Part shown: piece by piece, positions 47,901 to 55,248 of the stretch
Position numbering within the stretch: the stretch's first letter is position 1
Layout of the letters: every line of letters begins with the position of its first letter
Notes under the pieces: generated by a model
The model's database searches: none
The model's input: only the letters and a program-made list of their open reading frames with translations
Told to the model about the DNA's origin: nothing
Made by a program: the position numbers and the translations under genes
Source: Eubacteriales Family XIII. Incertae Sedis bacterium
GTDB lineage: Bacteria; Bacillota; Clostridia; Peptostreptococcales; Anaerovoracaceae
NCBI GenBank assembly: GCA_031272485.1
Contig: JAISTV010000001.1
Span: 1-64,000, forward strand
Length of the DNA: 64,000 bases
Direction of reading: 5' to 3'

Positions 47901-50900
47901 ATCCGAAGAATCAGACCACTGGCTACGCCTACGCGACGGCCATCTTCTCACACGATAAGAAGGAACTTCTGGGTTGGGACACCTCGCCCTCCGGCACGAC
48001 AGTGGTCTATGCGCTGGGACAGGCGATACCCGACACGGGTTCTACCGACGTGGATCTTTACGCGGTCTGGCAGACCAAGCAGTACGAGCTGCGGTTCGTA
48101 GCCGGTGCGAACGGCGCCATATCCGGCGGCGCGAAAACGGTGACGGGGGTTGCCATTGACACCGCATGGAACACGGCCTGGCCACCGACCGGGTCTGCCA
48201 TAGTGCCGGACGCCGGCTACCATTTCACAAGCTGGACGCCGGTCTTCCCGGCCACGGTTACCCTCAGCCAGACCTTCACGGCGAATTTCGCGCCGAACGT
48301 CTATAAGATCGTCTACGACTACGGCACCGCGCCCATAGGCGCTTCCATTCTGCCGACGGACAGCGGTTCCTACTACTACGGCACGGCCGGCACGCCCAAC
48401 AGCTTTACCGTGGCGCAGGACGCTTCCGCCTCCGGGTCGGGCTATGCCTTCGTGGGCTGGACGATAGGCGGGACCGAGTACAGCGGCAATGTTGCGGTAG
48501 CCACCGTGGCAAGCGCCGCCGGCTATAACGCCGCGACGGGCAATTACGTGATTACGCTCTCCGGTATCTGGGAAGCGGAGGATCAGACGCTTACCTACAA
48601 CCTGAACGAGCCGGTGGACGCGACCGTGAGCGCGAGCCGCAACAGCGGCGTGGCGAGCGAGTCTGTCAAGACCGACGCGCGGATAGACACCGCCGCGCAT
48701 TACACGGATGTGGCCACCAACGCCAACGCGCCCACGCTTACGGGCTACGACTTCAGCGGCTGGTATCTGGACGCGGTCTGCACTACTGCCGTGGGTAGCG
48801 CGACCATGCCCGCGGGCGGCAAGACTATCTACGCCAAGTGGTCGGCCAAGACCGGCAAGGTGGTGTTTGACGCCAACACGACCGGCTATTCCGGCACCAT
48901 GGCCGACCAGAGCTATAACTACAACGAGACGAAGAACCTCACCGCGAACGGCTACGTGAAGGCCGGCCACAACTTCCAGGGCTGGGCCACGAGTCCCACG
49001 GGCAGTGTGGTATACGGCAACAGCACGAGCTATAAGTACAATCCGGATCCGTACACGTCCACCGTGACGCTCTACGCCATCTGGACGGCCGGCACCACGG
49101 TCTACAGTGTGGAGCACTACTGGGTGGACGGCGCCGGCACCGCGACGCTTAAGGACGGCCCGGAGACCTTCTACGGGACCACGGGCTACACAGTTACGGC
49201 GGTGCCCAAGACCATTTATACCGGATACACCTACGCGCCCGACTACAGCAGCGGTTCGGATGTGGAGGTGAGCAGCGGCGCCGTGCTCGGGGACGGCAGC
49301 CTGGTGCTCAAGCTCTACTACACCGTGAACCGGCACGACGTGACGTACGCCTACACGGGGACGGTTCCGTCCGGCGCGCCGGCTGTGCCCACCACGCAGG
49401 CGGGCGTAGCATTTGGCGCCAATGTAACGGTAGCCGCGGCGCCCACGCTGGCCGGCTACACCTTCCACGGCTGGGACTACAACGGCAGCACAGCCACGAG
49501 CTTCACCATGCCCAACGCGGACGTGCAGCTCGTGGGGTCGTGGACGGCCAACAGCAACACGCATTATGTGATAGACATCTATTATCAGAGTTTGCAAGAC
49601 GGGACATACCCGGTCATCCCGTTCGCGAGTTATAACGGTTACGGCACGACGGACACGACAGCCACGGTTGTGGCACCGAGCGACTACAATACGACGGAGC
49701 GTTACGTCTTCGACAGCGCGAATACGAACAACGTGCTTTCCGGGACCATAGCAGGTGACGGGAGCTTACACCTGAAAGTCTATTTCAAGGCGCAGTACAC
49801 CGTCACGTATCTGCCGGGCGACCAGGGCACCTGGAGCAGTGCCGGCGATATTCACAGCGGCATTGACTGGGGCACGAGCACGCCGGCCGTGAGCGTGGAT
49901 CCCACCACGGCGCACTATCCGGGCTACACCTTCTCCGGCTGGAACCAGACGCTGGACAGCGCGGTTAAGTCCGACCGCACGTATTTGGCGCAGTGGACGC
50001 CGCTCTCCGGCGTTCCCTACACGGTCGAGCACTATCTGGTGCAGGGCACCACGGTCACGCTGACCGATACGGATTATAACACCGGCACTACGAACCAGTG
50101 GGTGCTGGCCACTTCGAAGACCTACCCTGGCTACGCGCTTAACCCGTCCTATGCCGGCACGATTGCCGCGGACTACGTGCGGGGCGACGGCACGCTGGTG
50201 CTGCGTCTGTTCTACGTGGCGCAAACCTACACGGTCACGTTTGTGGATTGGGACGCGCGCATAATCAGCGTGCAGCCGGGCATCTTCTACGGCGGCAGCG
50301 CGACCGACCCCGGCGCGCAAACCCGCGCGGGCTATACGTTCGCCGGTTGGAGCACGGCCTTTAACAACATTACCGCCGACATCTACGTGGTGGCCACCTA
50401 CACGCCCAACCCCGTGCCGCCGGTTACCCCCGACCCCGACCCCGACCCCGATCCGATTATCATTACGCCTACGGAGACGCCGCTTGCGGCCACGCCGGAT
50501 GATACGGTTGCGCCGGCAGGTCCGGGCGCCGATCCGGTGGAGGAGGACGTAACCACGGTTGCGGATCCGGATACGTCCCGTGCCAATAAGGACGTGGCGC
50601 ACTGGGCGCTCGTAAACCTCATCCTAACCGCGCTCGGCGTACTCGCCGGCCTCGTGATGCTCGTGGCCTACCTTGTCAAGCGCAAGGAGGAAGAGGACGA
50701 GGACAATGAGAGTGAAAAGCACAGGCGCTTACCGCCCAGGCTGGTCATCCTCCTCGCGGCCGTCATAGCCGTCATGCTGTTCCTGCTCACCGAGGACATG
50801 ACCAAGCCCATGGTCTACATAGACGTATGGACGGTGGTGCACGCGGTGATTGCCGTGGTACAGGTAGTCCTTATGACCTTCTCGACGGGCAAGAAGAAAG

Positions 50901-50926
50901 CGGAGCAAAACCAGGTCCGTGTATAA
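44909..50926 (+). CDS. Giant surface protein with InlB B-repeat-like and MucBP-like modules and C-terminal TM segments
   Basis: Signal peptide; about 14 F/Y-x-GW-type modules (EFAGWYTKP, DFSGWYLDA, TFAGWSTA); VEHY...GDGSLVLKLYY modules; DPDPDPDP linker; C-terminal HWALVNLILTALGVL TM region. Confidence 0.88.
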   Translation: MNTNFNFRILRRRILAFTLVFVMSLVLIPGGGAAIVAQADDISPLAAHNVTFVLDSGGSTNPADWTLYTPVGTGGVMSIEEGDPVTEPTPPSVPADMVTFRGWSIYDPNNGGAPGGDYTRTDFWGFAGSGSGDIDYVSGDVVLYAVFTDRYLISFKNEVGTVFQTRYIYMDPDYKDVDKRSYTFAGPDADQVSAYVNVPDGQRLMYWYQEGDAAQNPVSFGTVTVTRDTTFVPKFSPAKLVLFNSQGGSSVDPKFPVSGEFIDRPADPTRPGYTFCYWSTDPAALPADSATKEFQFSDTTSPTPVTADTTLYAIWQANNVGYTVVYWVEKANLGRTAGDPATASGAADYDYYNTYPVAAGSALAMDAGQTPNYDSTYWNTALSTAFPFPYKTVVANNNASLTQDIHYAEYYKTISPALAGNGTTVVNVYFTRREYTFQFDMKVGRVAVDNEDTGATDENDTGGYITRGGISYQYGSATNKYSFTAKYEDNIADKWPMFAEALTTTTGKKLYGWNIGNWNGTPHNDVTIVYDWMCAAAERDGGTATYSNDGPYVLTMAPVWQATNSSSIAHSRLYYVEYIGDTTGITFTDITAVDSYTITQNAIYWPQYITYDGQYYELSYGQNGYQTSNQKAQFAALEGVSWQYTVPPNNYSSYLHAGRLSNGIQHFSDNTDHGSTSGDVLQYIFFLYARNPYALAFDMGGATGALPSTLNGKAVTTTVYGGYVSGIKYGESLAAYNPGTPARAGYEFAGWYTKPDYSAGSEFSFTTVPIPTLPAAGAGSTIALTLFAKWTPAKYTVRFYDGLGSTTPISGSAIKVGEGDTINDPGIYYVGQAVEGKGEFIGWVWLVAGTWPSYFGFGGQAVTSDLNLYATWETTGFTVEYDANGGTGTPPTDSKTYVLNERARVLDGSNLTKIVGGEDYVFYGWNAYIRDADGVSWIPQPGAVLSYAYNVHVMTGDTKLVAFYGKKSDSVRYRYNPVITDAVYTGTTSAASAISYYYPKNQTTGYAYATAIFSHDKKELLGWDTSPSGTTVVYALGQAIPDTGSTDVDLYAVWQTKQYELRFVAGANGAISGGAKTVTGVAIDTAWNTAWPPTGSAIVPDAGYHFTSWTPVFPATVTLSQTFTANFAPNVYKIVYDYGTAPIGASILPTDSGSYYYGTAGTPNSFTVAQDASASGSGYAFVGWTIGGTEYSGNVAVATVASAAGYNAATGNYVITLSGIWEAEDQTLTYNLNEPVDATVSASRNSGVASESVKTDARIDTAAHYTDVATNANAPTLTGYDFSGWYLDAVCTTAVGSATMPAGGKTIYAKWSAKTGKVVFDANTTGYSGTMADQSYNYNETKNLTANGYVKAGHNFQGWATSPTGSVVYGNSTSYKYNPDPYTSTVTLYAIWTAGTTVYSVEHYWVDGAGTATLKDGPETFYGTTGYTVTAVPKTIYTGYTYAPDYSSGSDVEVSSGAVLGDGSLVLKLYYTVNRHDVTYAYTGTVPSGAPAVPTTQAGVAFGANVTVAAAPTLAGYTFHGWDYNGSTATSFTMPNADVQLVGSWTANSNTHYVIDIYYQSLQDGTYPVIPFASYNGYGTTDTTATVVAPSDYNTTERYVFDSANTNNVLSGTIAGDGSLHLKVYFKAQYTVTYLPGDQGTWSSAGDIHSGIDWGTSTPAVSVDPTTAHYPGYTFSGWNQTLDSAVKSDRTYLAQWTPLSGVPYTVEHYLVQGTTVTLTDTDYNTGTTNQWVLATSKTYPGYALNPSYAGTIAADYVRGDGTLVLRLFYVAQTYTVTFVDWDARIISVQPGIFYGGSATDPGAQTRAGYTFAGWSTAFNNITADIYVVATYTPNPVPPVTPDPDPDPDPIIITPTETPLAATPDDTVAPAGPGADPVEEDVTTVADPDTSRANKDVAHWALVNLILTALGVLAGLVMLVAYLVKRKEEEDEDNESEKHRRLPPRLVILLAAVIAVMLFLLTEDMTKPMVYIDVWTVVHAVIAVVQVVLMTFSTGKKKAEQNQVRV

Positions 50927-50951
50927 AAGGAACTAAAGAGGTGTGAAGCAG

Positions 50952-50990
50952 GCGGCATCCGGCAAGTCCGGATGCCACCGCTTTTTTTTT
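50952..50990 (+). terminator. Intrinsic terminator
   Basis: GCGGCATCCGG-CAAGT-CCGGATGCCACCGC followed by T9. Confidence 0.9.
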
Positions 50991-51010
50991 GGTGAGACGA
51001 GCCGACGGAG

Positions 51011-51057
51011 ATTCGGAATAATGCATTGTTGACATTGTTCCGAATGTGTGGTGTAAT
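51011..51057 (+). promoter_or_regulatory. Promoter and flanking dyad of the HTH-HipA gene
   Basis: TTGACA (51029) N17 TGTAAT (51052); ATTCGGAA (51011-51018) and TTCCGAAT (51038-51045) flank/overlap the -35. Confidence 0.65.
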
Positions 51058-51083
51058 TTGACCAGGAACAAGGAGTGATTTTC

Positions 51084-52322
51084 ATGGGTTACATCAGCGT
51101 AAAACAGGCGGCCGAAAAATGGAAGATATCCGACCGGCGCGTGCGGGTGCTTTGCCGGGAGGGTAAGGTGCCTGGCGCCGTGAAGGACGGCAAGGCATAC
51201 AGGATTCCGGCCAATGCCAGGAAGCCCGCCGACGGACGCATCGCGGCTTCCCGGCGCTTTTTGAAGTGGGATAAGGCCGTTATCGGAACGATAGACGCTG
51301 CGAATGGTGTTGCGTTCGTGCAACCCGAATACAATGAAGTCGTGGCGCTCTATACGCGTGGTGCTAAGTCCTGGTCGCCCGAGCAGTTTGCGGAGTTTTT
51401 GTCCGAGCGTATCGTCAGCCGCGACCGGCGGGATATCGAGCGGATTTTATTCCGCTGCGGTTTGTCAAACTACGACGTTCTCAAGATTGCGGAAATCACA
51501 AGGGGCATGCACCCGAAAGACCTGCTGTGGATAGCGGGTAGCAAGGACGAAGAATTGGATGCGGCCATGACCGCCGTGTTTGATTCCGTGTTTCACCGGC
51601 GGATAGACCTCGCGGGTGACAGCATAGATACGCCGGAAGGGTATAACATCAAACGCTACGGCGTTTACAAAGGGCAGTACGGCATATATAAACAGCGCAT
51701 CAGTCCGCTTTCCACAGACGTGGAGTCTGAGGTCGCTGTTTACCTGCTTGCGCAGAAACTCGGCGTTCCCTGCTGTCCCGCTTATCGCGTGGATACAGAT
51801 GCGGTTTTTTCTGCTTTTCTATTCGGCTTTTCTACGGAATATATCGTGCACTTCCGCCGGTTGTTTGACGGACCGCGTTCGGATAACGAGTATCAGAATC
51901 TGGTTTCCGTTCGCCCGCAGTACAAGGACGACATAGCCCGTATGCTCCTGCTGGACTTCGTCACGCGGCAGGATGACCGGCATCTGTCTAATATCGCTAT
52001 AAGGATGGACGCGAAAGGGGAGTCTTTTTACCCGCTTTACGACAACGGCCGCAGCCTCTTCTACGAAGATACGGAGGAAATGGTGGAACAGGCGGTTGCG
52101 GATCCAGAGCTGTACGCCACCAGTTTCGGCTATGTCGGCACGTACCTCGATTATATTAAGGAAATAGCTGCCGAACGCGGCACGGTTACGGACCTGATTA
52201 ACCTCAAGGTAAGCAACAAAGAAATTGCCGCCGTCTTAAAAAAAGCCGGCTTCCAAGGCTACCGCTTAGAAGGCGCCCGGGCTTGGATAGAAAAAACGAT
52301 AAAAATTCTCAAGACGCTGTAA
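51084..52322 (+). CDS. MerR/excisionase-like HTH fused to HipA-like kinase
   Basis: N-terminal YISVKQAAEKWKISDRRVRVLCREGKVPGAVKDGKAYRIP; kinase motifs LLLDFVTRQDDRHLSNIAI and YPLYDNGRSLF. Confidence 0.8.
   Translation: MGYISVKQAAEKWKISDRRVRVLCREGKVPGAVKDGKAYRIPANARKPADGRIAASRRFLKWDKAVIGTIDAANGVAFVQPEYNEVVALYTRGAKSWSPEQFAEFLSERIVSRDRRDIERILFRCGLSNYDVLKIAEITRGMHPKDLLWIAGSKDEELDAAMTAVFDSVFHRRIDLAGDSIDTPEGYNIKRYGVYKGQYGIYKQRISPLSTDVESEVAVYLLAQKLGVPCCPAYRVDTDAVFSAFLFGFSTEYIVHFRRLFDGPRSDNEYQNLVSVRPQYKDDIARMLLLDFVTRQDDRHLSNIAIRMDAKGESFYPLYDNGRSLFYEDTEEMVEQAVADPELYATSFGYVGTYLDYIKEIAAERGTVTDLINLKVSNKEIAAVLKKAGFQGYRLEGARAWIEKTIKILKTL
52254..52296 (+). repeat. Direct repeat B copy 1 (3' end of HTH-HipA gene)
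   Basis: CAAGGCTACCGCTTAGAAGGCGCCCGGGcttGGATAGAAAAAA, 41/43 identical to 52773-52815. Confidence 0.9.
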
Positions 52323-52390
52323 GGGTATAGGTGAGCGCAGAAGCAAGGCTTTTCCTGCCGCTGTCTACCGCACAACCTGCAAAACTGCTT

Positions 52391-52425
52391 CGAATCGTTT
52401 CTCGCATAAGCGCTTGCGGCCGCCG
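52391..52425 (+). repeat. Direct repeat A copy 1
   Basis: CGAATCGTTTCT..GCGCTTGCGGCCGCCG, both blocks repeated 309 bp downstream. Confidence 0.85.
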
Positions 52426-52486
52426 TCAGGTACGGGGTCTCCCCCGCAAAAGGTCCCGTGCCAGGTCAGGCGGCGGCTGCAAGCGC
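52410..52486. repeat. Long imperfect stem-loop
   Basis: GCGCTTGCGGCCGCCG...CGGCGGCTGCAAGCGC arms with inner GGTACGGG/CCCGTGCC pairing. Confidence 0.65.
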
Positions 52487-52553
52487 CCGTTGGTCAAAAC
52501 TGCAAGTAGTCTGTGGATTTTCGTAGATTTTCGCTTCAATCTGGTCAAATCTG

Positions 52554-52596
52554 CAGATAGTCTGTAGAATTGCTCGCGAAATCTACAGACTATCTG
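52554..52596. repeat. Perfect 15-bp inverted repeat
   Basis: CAGATAGTCTGTAGA-N13-TCTACAGACTATCTG. Confidence 0.9.
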
Positions 52597-52656
52597 TAAT
52601 TCTGCCCGTGGAATATTATGGATATGCCGGCACGGCCCCACGCACGCCGCACCGTC

Positions 52657-52679
52657 ATTGCCGGACTCGTTCCGGCAAT
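52657..52679. repeat. REP-like hairpin
   Basis: ATTGCCGGA-CTCGT-TCCGGCAAT. Confidence 0.8.
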
Positions 52680-52699
52680 CCAGCGGCGCCCCCTGTTCG

Positions 52700-52734
52700 C
52701 GAATCGTTTCTTTCAATCGCGCTTGCGGCCGCCG
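52700..52734 (+). repeat. Direct repeat A copy 2
   Basis: Same two blocks as 52391-52425, conserved spacing. Confidence 0.85.
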
Positions 52735-52772
52735 GAATACCGTAATAAAATCTTTTTACAGGGAGAATGTCT

Positions 52773-52815
52773 CAAGGCTACCGCTTAGAAGGCGCCCGGG
52801 TCTGGATAGAAAAAA
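52773..52815 (+). repeat. Direct repeat B copy 2, inside a 21-codon mini-ORF (52767-52829)
   Basis: CAAGGCTACCGCTTAGAAGGCGCCCGGGtcTGGATAGAAAAAA. Confidence 0.9.
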
Positions 52816-52843
52816 GGGGATGGCAATAAGTTGGTAATGCGTA

Positions 52844-53893
52844 GTGAATTCTGAAACAGGGAAAACTAAATACACACTTTGGTTTATGACGTTTGCTGCG
52901 GCGGCCCTGGGGCTGGTTGGGATTTTTGTTTGGTTCGGGTTGGGTTTGCTTGCCGTTCAAGCGCTTGTGGTGGCCGGAATTATAGTAGTGTTTCATCTTG
53001 CTGTTCGTGCAATTGGCTACGGCGCCTCTCGAAAAATCCAAGTACAGCAGTGGCTGAAGAAGTTCTGCTCCGTACTGTTATGCGTTCTTACTTTGCTCAT
53101 TTCGGTCAGCGGGCTCATATACGCCGTCCAGGACGACATGTTCTTTTACAATGTCAAGGACGAGGAAAGCAGAGAGATTCTGCTGGGGGAACCTGGCTAC
53201 AGCGAGGTGGCGTTTACCGCAGAAAACGGCAAAACGTACCACGGCATGCTGTATCGGGGTATGGACGAAACCGCGCCGCTACTGATTTACTTCGGCGGAA
53301 ACGGGGAGGTGTCTTACAGGAATATGCGCAACCGGCTTGAACAGAACCAATGGCAGTATTTTTCCGGATACAGCTACTTGTATGTGGATTATGAGGGATA
53401 TGGTTTGAACGACGGAAGCGCAAACTACATGAACATGTATGAGGAAGCGCTTGCCATTTTCGACTATGCTGTCACTTTGCCTGCCGTGGATACGGAACGT
53501 ATCGTGGTTATGGGCTATAGCCTGGGTACCGGCTGCGCTGTATACCTTGCAGCACACCGCCCTGTGGCAGGTCTTATACTTGCTGCGCCTTATGCAAACG
53601 GATTTGATATGTATAACAATATGCTGCCCATATTTCACAGCCCCTTAAAGCTCCTGATAAAACAGAAGTTCCCGTCCGATGAATATGCGCCGGATGTGAC
53701 ATGCCCGGTATTGGTTTTCGCGTCGCACGCAGATGAGGCAATTCCGTTCGCTTCCTCCGAGAGGCTTTCAGCGATTTTTTCGGGTGATACCGAATTGGTG
53801 GAACTGGACTCTGTGCTACATGACCACATCTTCAGTGCAGATGGCGTATTTGAGAAGGTTCAGTCATTTCTGGAGGAGATAAAGGCGGAATGA
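52844..53893 (+). CDS. Membrane-anchored alpha/beta hydrolase
   Basis: TM segments then LIYFGGNGEVSYRNM, VMGYSLGTGCAVYLA nucleophile elbow, PVLVFASHADEAIPF; GTG start at 52844 or ATG 52886. Confidence 0.85.
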   Translation: MNSETGKTKYTLWFMTFAAAALGLVGIFVWFGLGLLAVQALVVAGIIVVFHLAVRAIGYGASRKIQVQQWLKKFCSVLLCVLTLLISVSGLIYAVQDDMFFYNVKDEESREILLGEPGYSEVAFTAENGKTYHGMLYRGMDETAPLLIYFGGNGEVSYRNMRNRLEQNQWQYFSGYSYLYVDYEGYGLNDGSANYMNMYEEALAIFDYAVTLPAVDTERIVVMGYSLGTGCAVYLAAHRPVAGLILAAPYANGFDMYNNMLPIFHSPLKLLIKQKFPSDEYAPDVTCPVLVFASHADEAIPFASSERLSAIFSGDTELVELDSVLHDHIFSADGVFEKVQSFLEEIKAE

Positions 53894-54156
53894 AACACGT
53901 ATTGCGTATATCCTTGTTATACGGGCTTATGGCGTTGTTGCTACTGCTATTGCTGTTGTTCTTAGTAAACACCTCCAAGCAGTTTATAATTGGTATTCCG
54001 CTGTTGGAAGCGATTGGCGGCTTCTATGTATTCCGGCAGTTACAGGGTAAGGCCAGGACTAAGAAGGCGCGGCAAATCATCACACTGCTCGCGCTGGTCT
54101 TTCTCGCCTTGGTTATTATGTTTTCGGTAATAGGCGTATTGTACTTGCTGCGCTAA
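53890..54156 (+). CDS. Small membrane protein
   Basis: Overlaps upstream stop by 4 bp; three hydrophobic segments. Confidence 0.65.
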   Translation: MKHVLRISLLYGLMALLLLLLLLFLVNTSKQFIIGIPLLEAIGGFYVFRQLQGKARTKKARQIITLLALVFLALVIMFSVIGVLYLLR

Positions 54157-54179
54157 TACGGGGGCGTGGGGGCTGCTGG

Positions 54180-55067
54180 TTATTTTTTCTTGCGGGCGAG
54201 GCGTAGGACTGCTGCGGCCAGTGCCGCGACTACAATCGCGAGGATGGTGATTACGGGGACGAGCGCGCCGGTGCCTTTGCCGCTGTCTGTATTGCCGGCG
54301 GAAAGAGGAACAGCGAGCGATCCGTCCGAGGTGATTGCTTCTTCCGTGCTTTCGATAGCAGAGGCGGTCTGACTGTTTTGAATCGAGCCGCTGCTTGTTT
54401 CTTCGCCTGCGTCCGCGGTTACGCTTTTCTTCTCCGTTTTTTGCGTGGTGTCTGTGGCGGTGTTCGTTACCTCGGTCTTGGCGCTCTGGGTGGGCGTGAC
54501 AGGTGTGGCAGACGTGCCGGAACCGCTGCTGCTGCCCGTATCTCCGGAAGAGGGGCCGGCAGGCGCTGTCACGGTAACGGAAATGCTCGTAGAGCTCGGC
54601 ACGTGTTTTTCGAGCATCGCGTTAATCGTGATGGTTGTGGTGCCAGGGGATACACCCGTGATGCTCAGCACGCCGCCGCTGTAGCTCGCCTGCGCGATGG
54701 AGGAGTTTTGCGACACTGCCGATACCTGCGTCGTGAAGGTTTGATAGGTGGACCCGCCGCAGGTGCACCAACCGTTGGGGTCCTGACAGGTGATGCCGAT
54801 TTCCGCGCCGAATTCATCGCAGCTTTGCGGACATTCCGGCATTCCGCAGCCGGGCAGCTGGGCCTCGGAGGCAGGCGAAACGCTGACGCTTATAGACGCG
54901 CTCTGCCCGCTCGTCATCGTTACCGAGCCCTGCGAAACGGAAATGGCAACGCCCGGAAGATTGAAATAGGCATAGGCAGGCGTGACGAAAGAGAGCAGAA
55001 CAACGACCGAAAGCAGGAGGGCATGGCAGCCCCGTTTGACTTTTTTTCGGAATAATAACTTGTGCAT
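54180..55067 (-). CDS. Exported Ig-like (Big-type) protein with Cys-rich insertion and C-terminal TM anchor
   Basis: SD + signal peptide; VAISVSQGSVTMTSGQSASISVSVSP...GVLSITGVSPGTTTITINAM; CGMPECPQSCDEFGAEIGITCQDPNGWCTCGG; C-terminal TM + RLARKKK. Confidence 0.75.
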   Translation of the reverse strand: MHKLLFRKKVKRGCHALLLSVVVLLSFVTPAYAYFNLPGVAISVSQGSVTMTSGQSASISVSVSPASEAQLPGCGMPECPQSCDEFGAEIGITCQDPNGWCTCGGSTYQTFTTQVSAVSQNSSIAQASYSGGVLSITGVSPGTTTITINAMLEKHVPSSTSISVTVTAPAGPSSGDTGSSSGSGTSATPVTPTQSAKTEVTNTATDTTQKTEKKSVTADAGEETSSGSIQNSQTASAIESTEEAITSDGSLAVPLSAGNTDSGKGTGALVPVITILAIVVAALAAAVLRLARKKK

Positions 55068-55110
55068 TTGGCCTCTCCTGCCGCAGCGCATTTGATCTTC
55101 GCTTTCCCTA

Positions 55111-55180
55111 ATAATAGAGAAATAAAAATCATTTGACTGTTCTAATCAGAACAGATTTTTCTTTTCTCTGCCGATAGAAT
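55111..55180. promoter_or_regulatory. Divergent regulatory region with dyad CTGTTCTAATCAGAACAG (55137-55154) and -10-like hexamers 21 nt to either side
   Basis: TGTTCT-AATC-AGAACA; TAGAAT at 55175-55180 (+) and TATTAT at 55116-55111 (-). Confidence 0.65.
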
Positions 55181-55248
55181 TCTCGCAACTACTTTTTTTC
55201 TATAGAAGCGCACAGTCATTTAATTACGGTCATGAATAGGGAGAGTGT

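Noticed and set aside
47948-49597. 549-aa minus-strand ORF inside the giant surface protein gene
   Set aside because: Antisense shadow; Arg/Gly/His-rich, no start context or domain.
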